64,000 bases of DNA, from the NCBI RefSeq assembly GCF_905163445.1, contig NC_053202.1, positions 558,001-622,000 on the forward strand, read 5' to 3'. Below are positions 12,448-24,318 of this stretch, piece by piece. Made by a program: the position numbers and the translations under genes. The notes below the pieces were generated by a model. That model saw only the letters and a list, made by a program, of their open reading frames with translations. It made no database searches and had not been told where the DNA came from. The stretch is from Pararge aegeria. Lineage: Eukaryota > Arthropoda > Insecta > Lepidoptera > Nymphalidae. Positions within the stretch are counted from its first letter, which is position 1. Every line of letters starts with the position of its first letter.

Positions 12448-12933
12448 CTTTTGGAAAATTGACTGTTTTTATTTTTTTTATTATAAAGGAAGACGGTATT
12501 AATAATAAAGTTTAATTCAGATAAAAATCCATAGCTAAAATAATAACAATTATCTTATTTACTATGTTATAAACTAAAATTGGCCAAACCTATAAATAAT
12601 AAAAAATTACTAGCCACTCTATATTTGCGCTGAATCTCTTTGCTAGCGATTCACCCGGCGTTGCTTGAACCGATTAGTCAACGTACGCTTTTGGAAAATT
12701 GACTCTTTTTATTTTTTTTTATTATAAAGAAAGACGATATTAATAATAATAACAAAGTTTAATTCAGATAAAAATCCATAGCTACAATAATAACAATTAT
12801 CTTATTTACTATGTTATAAACTAAAATTGGCCTAACCTGTAAATAATAATAAATAACAGCCACTCTATATTTGCACTGAATCTCTTTGCTAGCGATTCAC
12901 CCGGCGTTGCTTGAAGCGATTAGTCAACGTACG
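12448..12933. repeat. 240-bp tandem duplication, two copies
   Basis: Copy 1 (12448-12687) and copy 2 (12688-12933) both run from cttttggaaaattgact to gattagtcaacgtacg with only scattered differences, mainly small indels in homopolymer and AAT runs. Confidence 0.95.
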
Positions 12934-13359
12934 CTGGCAAAGTAGAAAATGTCTGGTTGAGAGAATTTTTACTTTCAGACTGATTTTTATTAATGATTAT
13001 TTTTATTTTTCATTTTGTTGGCTCTTACCGCTGCGTTTAGGACTGACTGATGGACACACAAAAGCTTTTAACTGACTGAAGATATTTAGTAAATGGTATG
13101 TACTCACTGCCTTGTTGCAGTGCTAACGAATCAGGATGTCCTGGATTCCCTTCCCGGATCCGGTCTTTAATTGTTGTTTGTCTGTATGTTTTGTCACGAG
13201 AAAAGTATTTAATTCATTTCATTATTACTAAAGATTTAAATTAATATGCAAAACGAAAGTACGTTCCCGAGGACAACTTATCTCAAAGAGATTTCTTCCA
13301 GAAGCTTCATTTTTCAAGTTCGGTCATAAATTTCAGCTTCTTATTCTTCCACGACTAGT
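12934..13359. other. No gene or known repeat seen
   Basis: Sequence after the tandem duplication; no boxes, repeats or reading frames of note. Confidence 0.45.
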
Positions 13360-13642
13360 TAGCCCTCGACTGCCATCTGATATCTGATAAGTAATCATGT
13401 AGTCTGTGTATGGTAGCGGGCTAACCTGTTTGGGGTATGTCACCCCCATATTCTTCTTCGCGGCATCGTACCAGAACGTTTGGCGACACCTCTTTGTCGG
13501 TACCACCCGTAACTAGCCACGGCCAAAGCCTCCCGCCACAGAAAATGCGTAAATTATAAATTCCTAAATCCTCTGCCGGGAAGCGAACCCGGAATCTCCC
13601 ACTTAAAACCACAGCGCTCGTTACTGCGCTAGGGAGGTCTTC
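13360..13642 (-). repeat. SINE-3, nearly full length
   Basis: The head is at the right (A-box gttactgcgctagggaggtc, B-box aagcgaacccgg). The tail at the left begins agccctcgactg. Confidence 0.8.
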
Positions 13643-14052
13643 AACAGGATTTTTGTAGACAAAAAAACATAATTGTTTCTGAGATAGAATGCTCTTTAAC
13701 ATTATTTTAATCAACTTAGTACTCCTCAAGGAAAGGAATTACAAAAAAAAGAAAGGAATATGCAAAGTCTTCCAGCTCTGTTAACGCTGAGTATTTTTAT
13801 TCCAAGCTTTTAGTTCCCGGCGTGGCTAAAACATTCAGTAGTTAACGCGTTTGGAACATGCCCGTTCTCTTTGACGGTGTTCAAAAATAAAAAAATATGG
13901 AATTAAGAATCTTAGTGAATAACTGCAATTCTATTTATAAATGAACATAAAAGGGCGCCTGCGAAAATAAAATGTGATGGAAATAAGCTAAAACAACAAG
14001 CCGCGATCATATTTATTTATGCAAACACTACTAAAGTAATATATCATAGTTT

Positions 14053-14294
14053 GACGGCCGATTGGCTCAGTGGGCAGCAATCCTGCTTTCTGAGTCCAAG
14101 GCTATCGGTTCGATTCCCACAACAGGAAATTGTTTGTGTGATGAACATGACAACGTGGCTGGGTGTTTATCTTTATATTATAAGTATTTATGTGTATTAT
14201 TAATAAAAAAATCGTAGGTCATCCTTAACAAACGATACGCTTTCTTTTGGGCTGAACGCCAATGTGTGTATTGTCGTAGTTTATTTATTTATTT
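14053..14294 (+). repeat. SINE-2, nearly full length
   Basis: Head gacggccgattggctcagtg, B-box ggttcgattccc and tail gtgtgtattgtcgtag are all present. The tail core is eroded (tttgggctgaacgccaat). Confidence 0.85.
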
Positions 14295-14317
14295 AGTTAT
14301 GTTATGCATTGTTTCAT

Positions 14318-14505
14318 CATAATCTAACCCGCAACGGCCCACTACAGGGCACGGGTCTTCTCGTCTCAGAATGAAAAGGGTTTAGACCGTATATAGCGGG
14401 TTGATAGACTTCACACGCTTTTGATAGCTCTATGGAGAACTCTCAGACATGCAGGTTTCCTCGTGATGTTTTTCTCCACCTTTAAAGTATATATTTAATT
14501 ACTTA
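14318..14505 (-). repeat. SINE-1 tail and body
   Basis: It runs from cccactacagggcacgggtc to caggtttcctcgtgatg. The head is replaced by other sequence. Confidence 0.75.
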
Positions 14506-14544
14506 AATTAATATCATTTTTATCGGCTTTGCACGCTCAAGCCT

Positions 14545-14660
14545 TTGAAAGATCACTTTTAGTGACAAGGCCGCCTTTGTAACACTTAGTATTATTACTG
14601 TTTTCCTTGCGTTTTTCCTATTGTGTTGTATTGCAATAAAGTTTTTCTATTCTATTAGAA
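14545..14660 (+). repeat. LT-H LINE tail, forward
   Basis: It contains gacaaggccgcctttgtaac and ends ttgcaataaagtttttctat with an AATAAA near the end. Confidence 0.65.
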
Positions 14661-14687
14661 ACGCACATACCTCCGAAAAGAGATAAG

Positions 14688-14864
14688 ATCGGCAGGGTGA
14701 TTACGTATCTCGCGACAGCAACGCGACAGGCGTAAATCTTGCAATCACTGCTGTCAAACGTCACTTTTCCATACAATAAATAAACAAACTTTTGTTGCAA
14801 GATTTATGCCTGTCGCATTGCTGTCGAGAGATAACGTGGCGAGATACGTAATCACCCTGCCGAT
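14688..14864. mobile_element. Long-inverted-repeat MITE
   Basis: The left arm 14688-14744 and right arm 14795-14864 pair over their whole length (ends atcggcagggtgattacgta) apart from two substitutions and a 13-base gap in the left arm. The loop is 50 bp. Neither an obvious target duplication nor a family assignment can be given; agagat occurs just outside both ends but the join is not exact. Confidence 0.75.
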
Positions 14865-15271
14865 TAGAGATGCGTGCCGGAAATCAACCTCGTTCCCCTC
14901 GATAGGAAATCCAAAGCCTTCTAAGCTATTACCGCTCATCTATTGTATAGTTGATAAAACCATTTGTAGTTTTGAAAACAGTCAACAAACTTCGTAGCAA
15001 GGACTCTACTAATTATACAATGCGACAGAGGTACACTGCTTTAATTTAAATGTTCATTTCGCTTTCGCTAAAACAAATGTGTGTTCTCAGCAAGCAAGTG
15101 CTAAGATATTAAACTAATTATAAACAACATTACTTATGCTACGGGCAACGGTGTAATAAAGGATATTATTTTACAGACTTTCTATTAAGATTCCACACAC
15201 CTCTTATAAATGGCAGCTTGTTTTTCCTTAATAGGGCCATTTAAATTCTATATATAAAATAAACAAAAATC

Positions 15272-15436
15272 ATCAACATCGTCATCATATTAAACCATTA
15301 CCGACGCACTACGGGACGCGGGTCTCCTCACACGCTGAAAATGGGTTAAGCGGATTGGTGGACTTCACACACCTTTGAGTACATAATGGAGAACTCTCAG
15401 GTATGCAGGTTTCATCACGATCACCTTCACCGTTAA
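15272..15436 (-). repeat. SINE-1 fragment abutting a SINE-2
   Basis: The tail and body run to caccttcaccgttaa, then change directly to SINE-2. Confidence 0.75.
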
Positions 15437-15683
15437 ATAAATATACTACGTCAATACACACATCGCCATCTAGCCCCAAAGTAAGCGTAGCTTGTGTTAT
15501 GGGTGCTGAGATGATGATAATTTCATGAATTATATACCTAAATACATATAATACACAGATTAACACCCAGACACTGAAAAACATTCATTTGCATCACACA
15601 AACATTTTCCAGTTGTGGGAATCGAACCTATAGGCTTGGACTCAGAAATCATTGTCGCTGCCCACTGCGCCAATCGGCTGTAT
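15437..15683 (-). repeat. SINE-2, nearly full length
   Basis: The tail tagccccaaagtaagcgt, B-box gggaatcgaacc and head ctgcgccaatcggctg are all present. Confidence 0.85.
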
Positions 15684-15775
15684 ATGGCTTATGATGCCGA
15701 CTGCAGTTAAAATACATACCTACTTTTTTTGAAGAACACATTAAACTGTCAGTCTCGGTTTTATCGCGGCTTAAC

Positions 15776-15955
15776 GACTTCCCTGGCTTAGTGGCCCCGG
15801 TGAGCGCTGCGGCTTTCTTATTAAACACTGGTAGGTAACCCGGTTGGATCCCTGGCGGGGACAATTTTGAAATAATTTCTGAAATTTTCTGACCTTTTTC
15901 TGATCTGGTCTAGTGGAAGGCTTCAGCTGAGGTTAATTACCACTTGTACTACAGC
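15776..15955 (+). repeat. Degenerate SINE-3
   Basis: Head ttccctggcttagtggc, B-box ggttggatccctggcgg and body aatttctgaaattttctga are recognisable. Confidence 0.6.
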
Positions 15956-17111
15956 CTAATCTTTCTCATTTTAAGAAGACACCCGTACCTTGCGCGGTAC
16001 GCCGCCATTTTGCTTCCTGTATATTGATATCAAAAACAAATACGCTAACATAAACTTAAAACGTGCATTTGTCGGTATAGACGGTATACCATACTCGGTG
16101 CAGATGTTTTCTGGCGGCGCGGGCAATAATCCGGCCACTTATCTCATCTGGGAACAGATGCTGTTCGTTTTATTAGCCTCCCCTATCTCGAGATAAACTA
16201 GTGCTATTATTTTTTACATCTTATCTTATTTAATGTCGTCGTTTGTGGAGATTCATTCGATCGTTCTGTGGTTGTATATCTTAATGTACCTAATGTCTTA
16301 ATTTTTGCTGCTTTGACTACGTATATCTTCACTTAAAGTATCGTATTCGATTCTCGTCTCGGGTATAATAGGGGTTTTTGTCGTTACGTTAAGACAATAC
16401 AAATAACAAATGGAGCAAAACTTTGCAGGGCATGCAAGGAACACGTCCTAAAATATACTGCCCTGTGACTATCAACCGGAGTTACCTATTGGTGTTTAGC
16501 CTTATATTTACTTATCGGAACGTCTTTAAACTGACCTTTTTAGTTTTCTTATTAGTGCCCACCAAAAGAGGGCTTCTAAATAATCTAAAACAGCTGGTTC
16601 CGGTAATAAATAGCAAAATTATAAAGTCTCCATATTCCGGCCGACACATGGCCGTGTTTGCGGCCGTAAACTCCGCGAGGTCGTAAACACAACAGTAAAT
16701 ATTGTAACAAAGAAACGTACTTTAGGCAGATTAGCACCGGCTTTGGGAAAAAGTGGGAAAAGCCGGAAAAATGCGCGGATTCGGCGGTCCCTTACATTTG
16801 GACGCTTTATTAGGTTGTAGCTCGACTCCAAGTACAATTAAGGAAGATATATTGGCGAGGTTTTTTTTCATACTTTCAGGGATGTACTTCTATAGAGAGA
16901 CTGGTCTAATTTTTTTATGATTCTCAAAATAAAGTACTCAACTACAGCCAGCCGTAAATAAAAAAAAAAATAATGATATTCCGGTAATTCTAACTACATT
17001 GTCCGTTAAAATTCGTATAAAATACCTCTTGAACTCTACGGTCAAGTAGGTAGAATGTTACTACGTAAGTATAGGGTCCAATGACATCCACTTTAATTTT
17101 TTTTATTTTAC
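15956..17111. other. Mostly unassigned
   Basis: A REP-E scrap (gcagggcatgcaaggaacac) lies at about 16425-16450. A GC-richer stretch at 16080-16190 and 16640-16800 has short frames with no recognised domain. Confidence 0.4.
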
Positions 17112-17395
17112 GTTAGCCCTTGATTGCAATCTCGCTATATTTAACGGGTTCACGGGGTAAAAATTGGTTAGCAGTCTAAGCGTCTGTTAGGGGTACGGCA
17201 GTTATATAAACCCATACCCCTAATCGGTTTCTACGCGACATCGTACCGGAACGCTTAACCGCTTAGCAGTACGCCTTGGTCGGTGGGTCAAAGCCTCCCA
17301 CCAGATCTGACCAGAGAAAACTCAGAGATTATAAATTTCCGCTACTTTTGCCCGGGGAAACGAACCCGAGACCTCACACGTTAAACCACAGTTAA
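17112..17395 (-). repeat. SINE-3, long copy
   Basis: The tail gttagcccttgattgcaatc is at the left; the body (aagcctcccaccaga) and B-box (aaacgaacccgag) are at the right. Confidence 0.75.
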
Positions 17396-17542
17396 GTTAA
17401 TGTGTTCATTAAATTATTCATAGTGAACGTAGAAATTTCATTATCAAATTATACAGCGTTCTGGTACAGTGCCCCTTGTAAATCGTAATAGGTAAGCCCG
17501 CTGCCATCTCATGCTGCATCTTCACTAACCACCATTATTAGA

Positions 17543-17750
17543 GCTTTTTGCGCCAGAGCTCGTCCGAGTAAGTGCCACCACCATGGTTATTTCTGAAGCT
17601 AAACAGCATTATTGCAGTACTGTGTTCTGAAGGGCGTGGTAGCCAGTGTTATAACAGGGCTACACCTTCGTTTGATGGGCACGTGTTCTAGGAGATGGTT
17701 TCTCACCTACACACACACATCAGGTGGACATCAACTACTTGGTCCATTAA
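17543..17750 (+). repeat. REP-E copy
   Basis: It runs from gagctttttgcgccagagct through gttatttctgaagctaaaca to acatcaggtggacatc. Confidence 0.6.
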
Positions 17751-18309
17751 TTATAACAATTAAAAACTGTGAGATATTTTGTGGTGAGATAATAAAAAAC
17801 ACAAAATACGACGCATGCTGTAAACTGCACTGACGTAACGAGTTTCCCTGGCTTTTTATAGTCTCTCAAAAACTAGACTCTATTCTAGAGGAGGTTTCAA
17901 AAGGAAAATTGCTCTTGACAAAAACCAGTGTAACACCTAAAGCTGAGCGCTCACTATTACGCTGTTTTATGTTGTGAAATATGAAGGTGGTTTTTTTTTG
18001 TTGTTAAACAGAATCTACGCTCACTAAGCAACAAATTCATATGATGAATAAGTTATCTATTTAGAAAAAAAAAGCGTAGCAGAGATTATGACTTTTATCC
18101 CGGAATTTGGTTACGGAAAGTCCCGAATAGTGAGTTCTTTGTTTGAGAAGTGTGAGTTTTTTGGTTTTTATTACATTGTGAGATTCCAGCTAACGGCTAA
18201 CTTGTAGCCCTTAGCAGGAATCTTACCTGCTGTTAAGTGAAGTCTCAGTCGTACGAGGCGACTAAGAATATATCGTAGCTACTAATACCATCTATTGCGT
18301 TCTTCAATC

Positions 18310-18392
18310 CGTCAGCTCAGCGTGGTGATTACGGTTGGCCAGAAGTTAAGTCCAGCAGTGGACTGTTATATGCTACTGATGATGAAAAGTAT
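18310..18392 (+). repeat. RTE-type LINE 3' end
   Basis: ccagcagtggactgttatat followed by gctactgatgatgaa is the usual end of lepidopteran RTE elements. Confidence 0.5.
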
Positions 18393-18959
18393 ATACCGCC
18401 ATCTTAGTGGCTAATGGAAGCTTAGCTTTACAACCGTCAGGGGAAAATATTCTAGATCAAAAGCATGACTGCGCAAAGCTTCTAACGCTTTGTCGGGACG
18501 ACGTCTATTTTTTGTCTAGAGTTTTCCAATTTTCCACAGTCACGTCGCACAGCCGCTTAGCAACGAAATTATATATACAATAGCATGTACACTTTTACAG
18601 AAGATAAATGATTTTTACACTTTGAGAGCTTTCTAAAAGTTCTAAAAGCTTTGAAACATCTTTTCGCCGATAATTCAGGGCCTCAAGATAGAAGTGTTTT
18701 TTTACAGTAACAATTGATATGAGCGAATAAAATGGAAAGTTGAAATTCATCGTGTATTGACAGAGCTACGAGTACTCTTACGCCGGGCATGCAAGGAACA
18801 CGTACTGAGTCTATCAACTATTCTTCTCAGAGCGTTCGTGGTTGTCACTAAAGTGTTGTGGCACGCTTGACTTTACGTCGCGACTCCTCTCTGGCAGCTG
18901 CCTTTCTTCCACACTCATGCTATCAACTATATGCCTGTGATAACCGCCGGCATCCATGT

Positions 18960-19131
18960 CTTCCAGACTAGAAAACAGCGTTGCAACAGTGCTGCTAAGC
19001 GGCAGAAAGAAACATGGCGATAGTACTTCCCCGGACGAGCTCTGTCACAAAAAGCTCTTCCTTTTCTAGTGTGTTTAAGCATTAGGCTACTCCTAATGCT
19101 TAAACACACTAGCTTTTTGTGACAGAGTTTT
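18960..19131. repeat. REP-E end folded into a nested hairpin
   Basis: The outer arms are 19040-19056 (ctctgtcacaaaaagct) and 19111-19127; the inner arms are 20 bp at 19067-19086 and 19092-19111. Both are perfect. Confidence 0.8.
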
Positions 19132-19211
19132 TTTGTTTTGCCATTATGACTTATCATAGTCACTAAGATAGAGTCTGATTAAAATTATCAGAGTCCGTAG
19201 ATTTATTATAA

Positions 19212-19405
19212 AGATCAAGCTTAACTTGCTATACTCCTCGCTGATAATTTGTAATTTCTTCTATCGTTATACTGCACACCACTTGACTTTACAGTGAATA
19301 ATTGTTAAGTCAGTTTTAAATTGCACCGTACAGATTCTCCTGCTTTTCGCGAGTATAGCAAGTTAAGCTTGATTTTCATAATATATCAAGGAATTCCTCA
19401 AGTGA
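19212..19405. repeat. REP-F inverted pair
   Basis: Perfect 23-bp inverted arms lie at 19214-19236 and 19351-19373, beginning atcaagcttaacttgctat. The right arm continues to the family end gcctgcttctgtctag. The head-to-head layout is the same as at 54.5 kb. Confidence 0.7.
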
Positions 19406-19454
19406 CGCCTGCTTCTGTCTAGTCCGTGGATGCTCGGAGAATCTTTGCATGTTA

Positions 19455-19700
19455 AAATTGACCCAACGGGGTGTTCTCATGAGAACCTCTAAGATGGCCG
19501 ACCTGATGGTCGGCCATCGGATGGTGATGGTAAGCGGTAAACCATCACCTGAAAACAGAGAACGGCGACATCCTGTACAGTGCCCATCAACCTTAGGTGT
19601 TAAGCCTCATGTGCCTCTAATTACACCGGCAGCCACGCCCTTCCGATAGCAATGCAACACTGCAGCTTGGGGGTAGAATAAGCATGGCAGACGAGTTCTA
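19455..19700 (-). repeat. REP-E copy, reversed
   Basis: It contains gttaagcctcatgtgcctct, acaccggcagccacgccctt and aataagcatgg. Confidence 0.6.
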
Positions 19701-20005
19701 CTAAACTACGTTGACTATATTAATTTGAAATCCTCCCCAAATATTTGCGAAGTGTTTAAGCGCGAGAGTCAGCAATAAATATTAATATTTCATCCCCACT
19801 GATCGCACAAAGAGAAGCCCTCTACAAAGGACTTAGCATAATGACACTTTGTAACAATCACCCATTGTGTAAGATTGCTTTCTTTGCGATCGCGGAATCA
19901 TTTTAATATCGCGTATATAATGTTTTAAATCCCCACTTTCGTAGATTACGCTGAGATATTGGAACAGTTATTTTGTAGGAAATCCGATGCTTTATAAGCA
20001 TAACT

Positions 20006-20090
20006 GCCTGGTCGGCCTAGTGGTTAGCATGTTTAACAACGGATCACGAGGTGCTGGGTTCGAATCTCGGGTGGGGTAAAAATTATGAGG
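20006..20090 (+). repeat. tRNA-like SINE head, other family
   Basis: ctggtcggcctagtggttag (A-box) and gctgggttcgaatctcgggt (B-box) are spaced as in a tRNA. The acceptor ends do not pair, so a SINE head is likelier than a tRNA gene. Confidence 0.5.
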
Positions 20091-20219
20091 TGAATAAATC
20101 AACACTTTTATTTTACAGCGTAGCAAAAAACAGTTACAGAAATATGAACACCATAGAGGTTAATATTTGAAAGATTCTATCTTTACTATGAAATAATATA
20201 AAAATAAAAAAATTCAAAA

Positions 20220-20430
20220 CCTCCGACTTATACATATAGTGTACATTATTCTATTAGTAAAGCCCTTTCATTTGAGGGAGTTACGAAAAAAATTAGATTC
20301 GCCATTTAGTGCTTGCGGCCATCTTGGATTTGAAACTTGTCTCAGTGAATAGTATTCTAATAGTCAAGCTCTTTCATTTGCTATCCATTTATACCCACTT
20401 TCGTCAGGTGGGGCTTCTGCTAGGTCTATC
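20220..20430 (-). repeat. REP-J, reversed
   Basis: It contains gcggccatcttggatttg and two copies of the reversed ctttcatttg module. Confidence 0.55.
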
Positions 20431-21394
20431 AATTAATATTACAAAAAAAAGCTCAAATAGTATTTAAGTAAGTCGGTATAGAAAAGTCAGGGTTGCTACT
20501 TTTATATACCATAAAACCGTTCGATTTCCAGCGCATAAACCAAAATAAAGTAAGAATCGAATAAAACCCAAAAGTAATAGTTATAGGTTCGTTTCTATTA
20601 GTTGAATCCCTGACTGAACGTTTTGATAGTCTCATTTCACTTCGGCCAATAGCGGTTTAGTGGTGCTGTAAAATTTTACGTTCCAGTTAAGACGGGAACT
20701 CACTTATAACGCAACCCGCCTATAAAATACCAAGCGACGCGTTTTAAGTCTTTCTTAAAGTTTATATAGTCCTGAAAATTAGAAATAGATTGGGACGAAA
20801 TCGCGATAAACAACTTTATAAACACAATTTTACCTTTTAACGAATATTCACGTTTAAAAATGGTGTCGTCCAGCCGCCATATTGAATTTATAGCCATTGT
20901 CACTCGTGATTATAAATATACTCGAACTATACAACTTACAACCAAATCGGTTCAGAAATGTTGAAATCTTATATAAAAATATGAATCTTGTCACTACGAG
21001 TCGTCAAGACATGTCGTTAGCTCGAGACATGTCAGCCCTGAATTTTGTAAAAGGAAAGAAAATCCCTGACGTCGAATGAGAATTCCTTGGGTTAATCCCA
21101 AAAAAAAAAGGTTTACAGCACTGTGGCACGATAGCCAAACATACACGGATAAAGTCGCGGGCAGATAGTCAGTCTGTACAGATAATCTCACCGGTGTGAA
21201 GAGGGTTTTATACAGTTCACAGCCGATTGAGCCCGTGCGAGTCATTGAGCACTGAAAGGTAATTTGCAGCTACATAGTACTACAAAGGGCCGCGTTTACT
21301 TGTGAGGGCCTTATGTAATGTTTATGTACAAACAGCATCTACATAATAATTTATACCTTAAGAAATATGACGTCTTAAAACCATATCCAGCTAA
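20431..21394. other. No gene or known repeat seen
   Basis: Short frames on both strands without protein character; a related pair gacatgtcgttagctc/gagacatgtcagc lies near 21010. Confidence 0.45.
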
Positions 21395-21515
21395 TGTACC
21401 GAGTGCCTAGTGTGTGATTCTCTACCTACGCTTGTACGATCTCGTGGAAGTTAACTACGATTTGTATGGAATCGAAGAAGCGCCATCTAGTGACAGTACT
21501 AGGTAGGAATGGATT
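21395..21515 (+). repeat. Dispersed repeat, partner of 45370-45515
   Basis: It shares, in order, cctagtgt, attctctacct, cttgt.cgat and gcgccatctagt with the reverse complement of the later copy. Confidence 0.45.
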
Positions 21516-21849
21516 CTACAAAAAACGGCCTAATCGCTTAATAGCGATCTCGGCCAGGCAACCTTGGAATTAAACCTTAGGGAAAAAAACAGGAGAACAG
21601 CCTGCAGTTTGTACAAATATTTTAAAATACATAAATTAGATTTATACTGGCTGCTCTCCACGGTGGTACCCGCGATCAATAAGTCTATACACGTAATTGC
21701 AATAAAAAAATACGTGGCGAAGCCAGTACCTACTAATTCCCACTCGAAAATTTGTTAAAAATTTTGTCTCCCTATGTTACAGTTCGCAAACTAAAAGAGA
21801 TAGGGACTTTTTGAGGTGTTGTATTAGATAACGTTGCAAACGAAATTGG

Positions 21850-22145
21850 AACATGGTCGCTTACTATGCGCATCATAAGGTGTATCTCTACGTGATCAAT
21901 TCAGAAATGAGGAGAACTAGAGTTACTCATAGCTCAGTGAGTCGCGAAGCTGAAGTGGCATTGGACGGGGCACATAGCTCGAAGAAGCAATGGACAATGA
22001 GGTCCCAAGGTGCTGGAATAGCGATCCCGTACCGGTAAACGCTGCGTAGATTGCCGTTCAACGAGGTGGACAGACGATATCAAGCGAGTCGTTGGGAGCC
22101 GCTGGCAACAAACGAAACTGCCTAAAAAAATCTAAATCCAACAGT
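21850..22145 (+). pseudogene. RTE-type LINE ORF, C-terminal fragment 1
   Basis: Translated in changing frames, it gives NSEMRRTRVTHSS and later TRWTDDIKRVVGSRW, then the end ccaacagtggacttcaat. This is the C-terminal region of RTE-family endonuclease/reverse transcriptases, downstream of the catalytic domains. It has several frameshifts and no intact reading frame. Confidence 0.7.
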
Positions 22146-22240
22146 GGACTTCAATCAATCGTTTGAGCTGATCTATTAGGTAAAAGATTAATTTGAATCG
22201 TTGTATTTCTTAACGAAACGTAACAAGCATGATGTATCCT

Positions 22241-22462
22241 TAAATAGCGCTGGGCCGTACACATAGCGAAAGCAACGGACGGGCGATGGACAGGCTTTCC
22301 TATACTCCACTGGTACCCACGCGAAGAGCGCCGACCGAGAGGACGCGGCGTCGCTGGAGTGACGATATTATCAAGGCTGTTGGGGCTACCTGGACAAGGC
22401 TGGCGAGAGAGAGAAATAGATGGAAAATGGAGGAGGCCTATGCCCAAAAATGGGCACTCTAA
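22241..22462 (+). pseudogene. RTE-type LINE ORF, C-terminal fragment 2
   Basis: One frame gives RWAVHIAKATDGRWTGF and WYPREERRPRGR. After a frameshift near 22340 a second gives RRRWSDDIIKAVGATWTRLA and ends KMEEAYAQKWAL and a stop. Both parts match the conserved C-terminus of RTE-family proteins, but the sequence differs from fragment 1, so two elements lie in tandem in the same orientation. Confidence 0.8.
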
Positions 22463-23191
22463 TTGACGTAAAATAGCTTAACATTGACATTAAATATGTA
22501 AAATAGACAAAGTGAAATAACAAAAATAACTATGATTGAATTCACTTAGTAAATAATTATAAAATTTTGACATACACACTGACTGAAATTATAATGTATA
22601 AATTTATAAATTATTATGTACGACTGAAAATTGATATGTGTGAACACGAATACGAATGTTTTATAGTTGGAAATAAAAGCTTTATAATTATTATTATTAT
22701 TGCTTTGAATATATATTATAAAACCACTCTGGTTTTATATAATTCCTTAATTCCCACTGAAATGAGAATAAGCCAGTTTATAACCAAAAAAAAATGAAGA
22801 AAACTTCACCTACCTTTTACATGGAAATATCGAATGAGAAGTTAGCCTCTACCTGCTTATTTGCTGCGCTATTATGTTAGAAATTTAGTGTTGCCAGCTG
22901 TAGCGAATAATATCAGAAGTTGGTGGAAAACTACTCGGCAGATAACTTAATTAGTGGTGCAAACGCGCGGCTAAATTTGTGTATATTAAGCCATTAAATA
23001 CCAAATTCAGTGTAATTTTACGATATAACTGCAATTTGTAATGCAAACTTGCATTGAATTTAACAATTTGGCAGAAATTAACGTACGAGAGAAATTTACT
23101 TATTAATGTACCTTCTAGCGGTGGCCTACGACCTCGTTGTTTACATGCTTGACGAGCTCCCTGGTGCATCCCTGGTTTTTATTATTATTAA
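22463..23191. other. No gene seen
   Basis: Very AT-rich, with an (att)n microsatellite near 22688. Confidence 0.45.
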
Positions 23192-23370
23192 AGACGCGCT
23201 GCCTAGCGATTTAGCGTTTCACTACTTCCCCCCGTAATAATCGATTAGAATTATGGCATTTATTAACTGCTTTAACCATAGCTTAGCCAGTTAGCCGGCA
23301 TCTTAAGACTGCATCATTAATTACCAACAGTTGAGATTGCAGTCAAGGGCTAATAAGTACCTAGTGGAAT
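23192..23370 (+). repeat. SINE-3 tail half
   Basis: It runs from cgctgcctagcgatttagcg to attgcagtcaagggctaata. Confidence 0.65.
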
Positions 23371-23999
23371 TAAAAAAAATATATTGTCACACAAACTTTT
23401 ATCCCCTATTTTACACCCCTAACGGTTGTTTGAAAAACGCTTCTAGGTGTATTTTATATAAAACTTTGGAAATTAACGCCATAATATTAAATATATAGCG
23501 GTTTAGATTAACATGGGTAACAAACAAACGAACAACCAAACACACTCTCGCATTCAGACATATTAGCATGATTAAGGATTTACGACAAAGAAATACACTA
23601 TTAAAATGAGCCGCCTAAAACGTGTACAGGTGGCCGTCTGGCTTCATTATACCGATAGGTACTACGTAATCAGCTTATGGGAAACTTTCTCGAAGAATCC
23701 CCTCGAAATACCTACGAGCCTGATGACATAACTCTGACATTTTAATCAAAGTAAACTTGCAAACTAATCTCAGCTTTGCTCGTTCAATTTAGCGGCCGAT
23801 AGGCTTCTAACTTGTTAGTTCAGTCGACAGATTTGTATCGGTGCTCACTTGTATTCAGCACTGAGAGAGTCCAGGCAAGTCCTTAGTTTCCTGATTCGCT
23901 AGCACCGAGCTGGTACTGAACAATTCCTTCCCAGAAATCGAATATAGGGCAAAAATGTAAAAAAACATACCAACCGTCTTACCCACGAGGTAATCCATG

Positions 24000-24103
24000 C
24001 TCATCATCATTCCATTGCAAACCAACTACAGGGTCTCCTCCTACAGTGTCAAGAGTTTAGGTCATAGTCCACCACGCTGGCCAAGTGCAGATTGATGGAC
24101 TTT
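24000..24103 (-). repeat. SINE-1 tail fragment
   Basis: It ends abruptly at a SINE-2. A SINE-1 head in the same orientation lies at 24943-25105 and may be its other half. Confidence 0.65.
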
Positions 24104-24318
24104 TCACTGCTTAGTGAACTTTATTAATAAATAAACCAAGACAACACACACATCGCCATCTAGCCCCAAAATAAGAGAAGCTTGTGTTATAGGATGATGA
24201 TATTACTGATGAATATTTTATGAATAATGTACATAGATACTTTTTAAATACAGACAAACACCCAGACACTGAAAAACATTCATGTTCATCATACCAACAT
24301 TTTCCAGTTGTGGCAAGC
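24104..24318 (-). repeat. SINE-2 lacking its head
   Basis: The tail tagccccaaaataagag and body cccagacactgaaaaacatt are present; it stops at ttccagttgtggcaa, just before the B-box. Confidence 0.8.

Noticed and set aside
12448..12933. CRISPR-like or satellite array
   Set aside because: Only two 240-bp units in a eukaryotic genome; it is a simple tandem duplication.
20006..20090. Possible tRNA gene
   Set aside because: A- and B-boxes are present but the acceptor stem does not pair and the sequence runs on as a SINE would.
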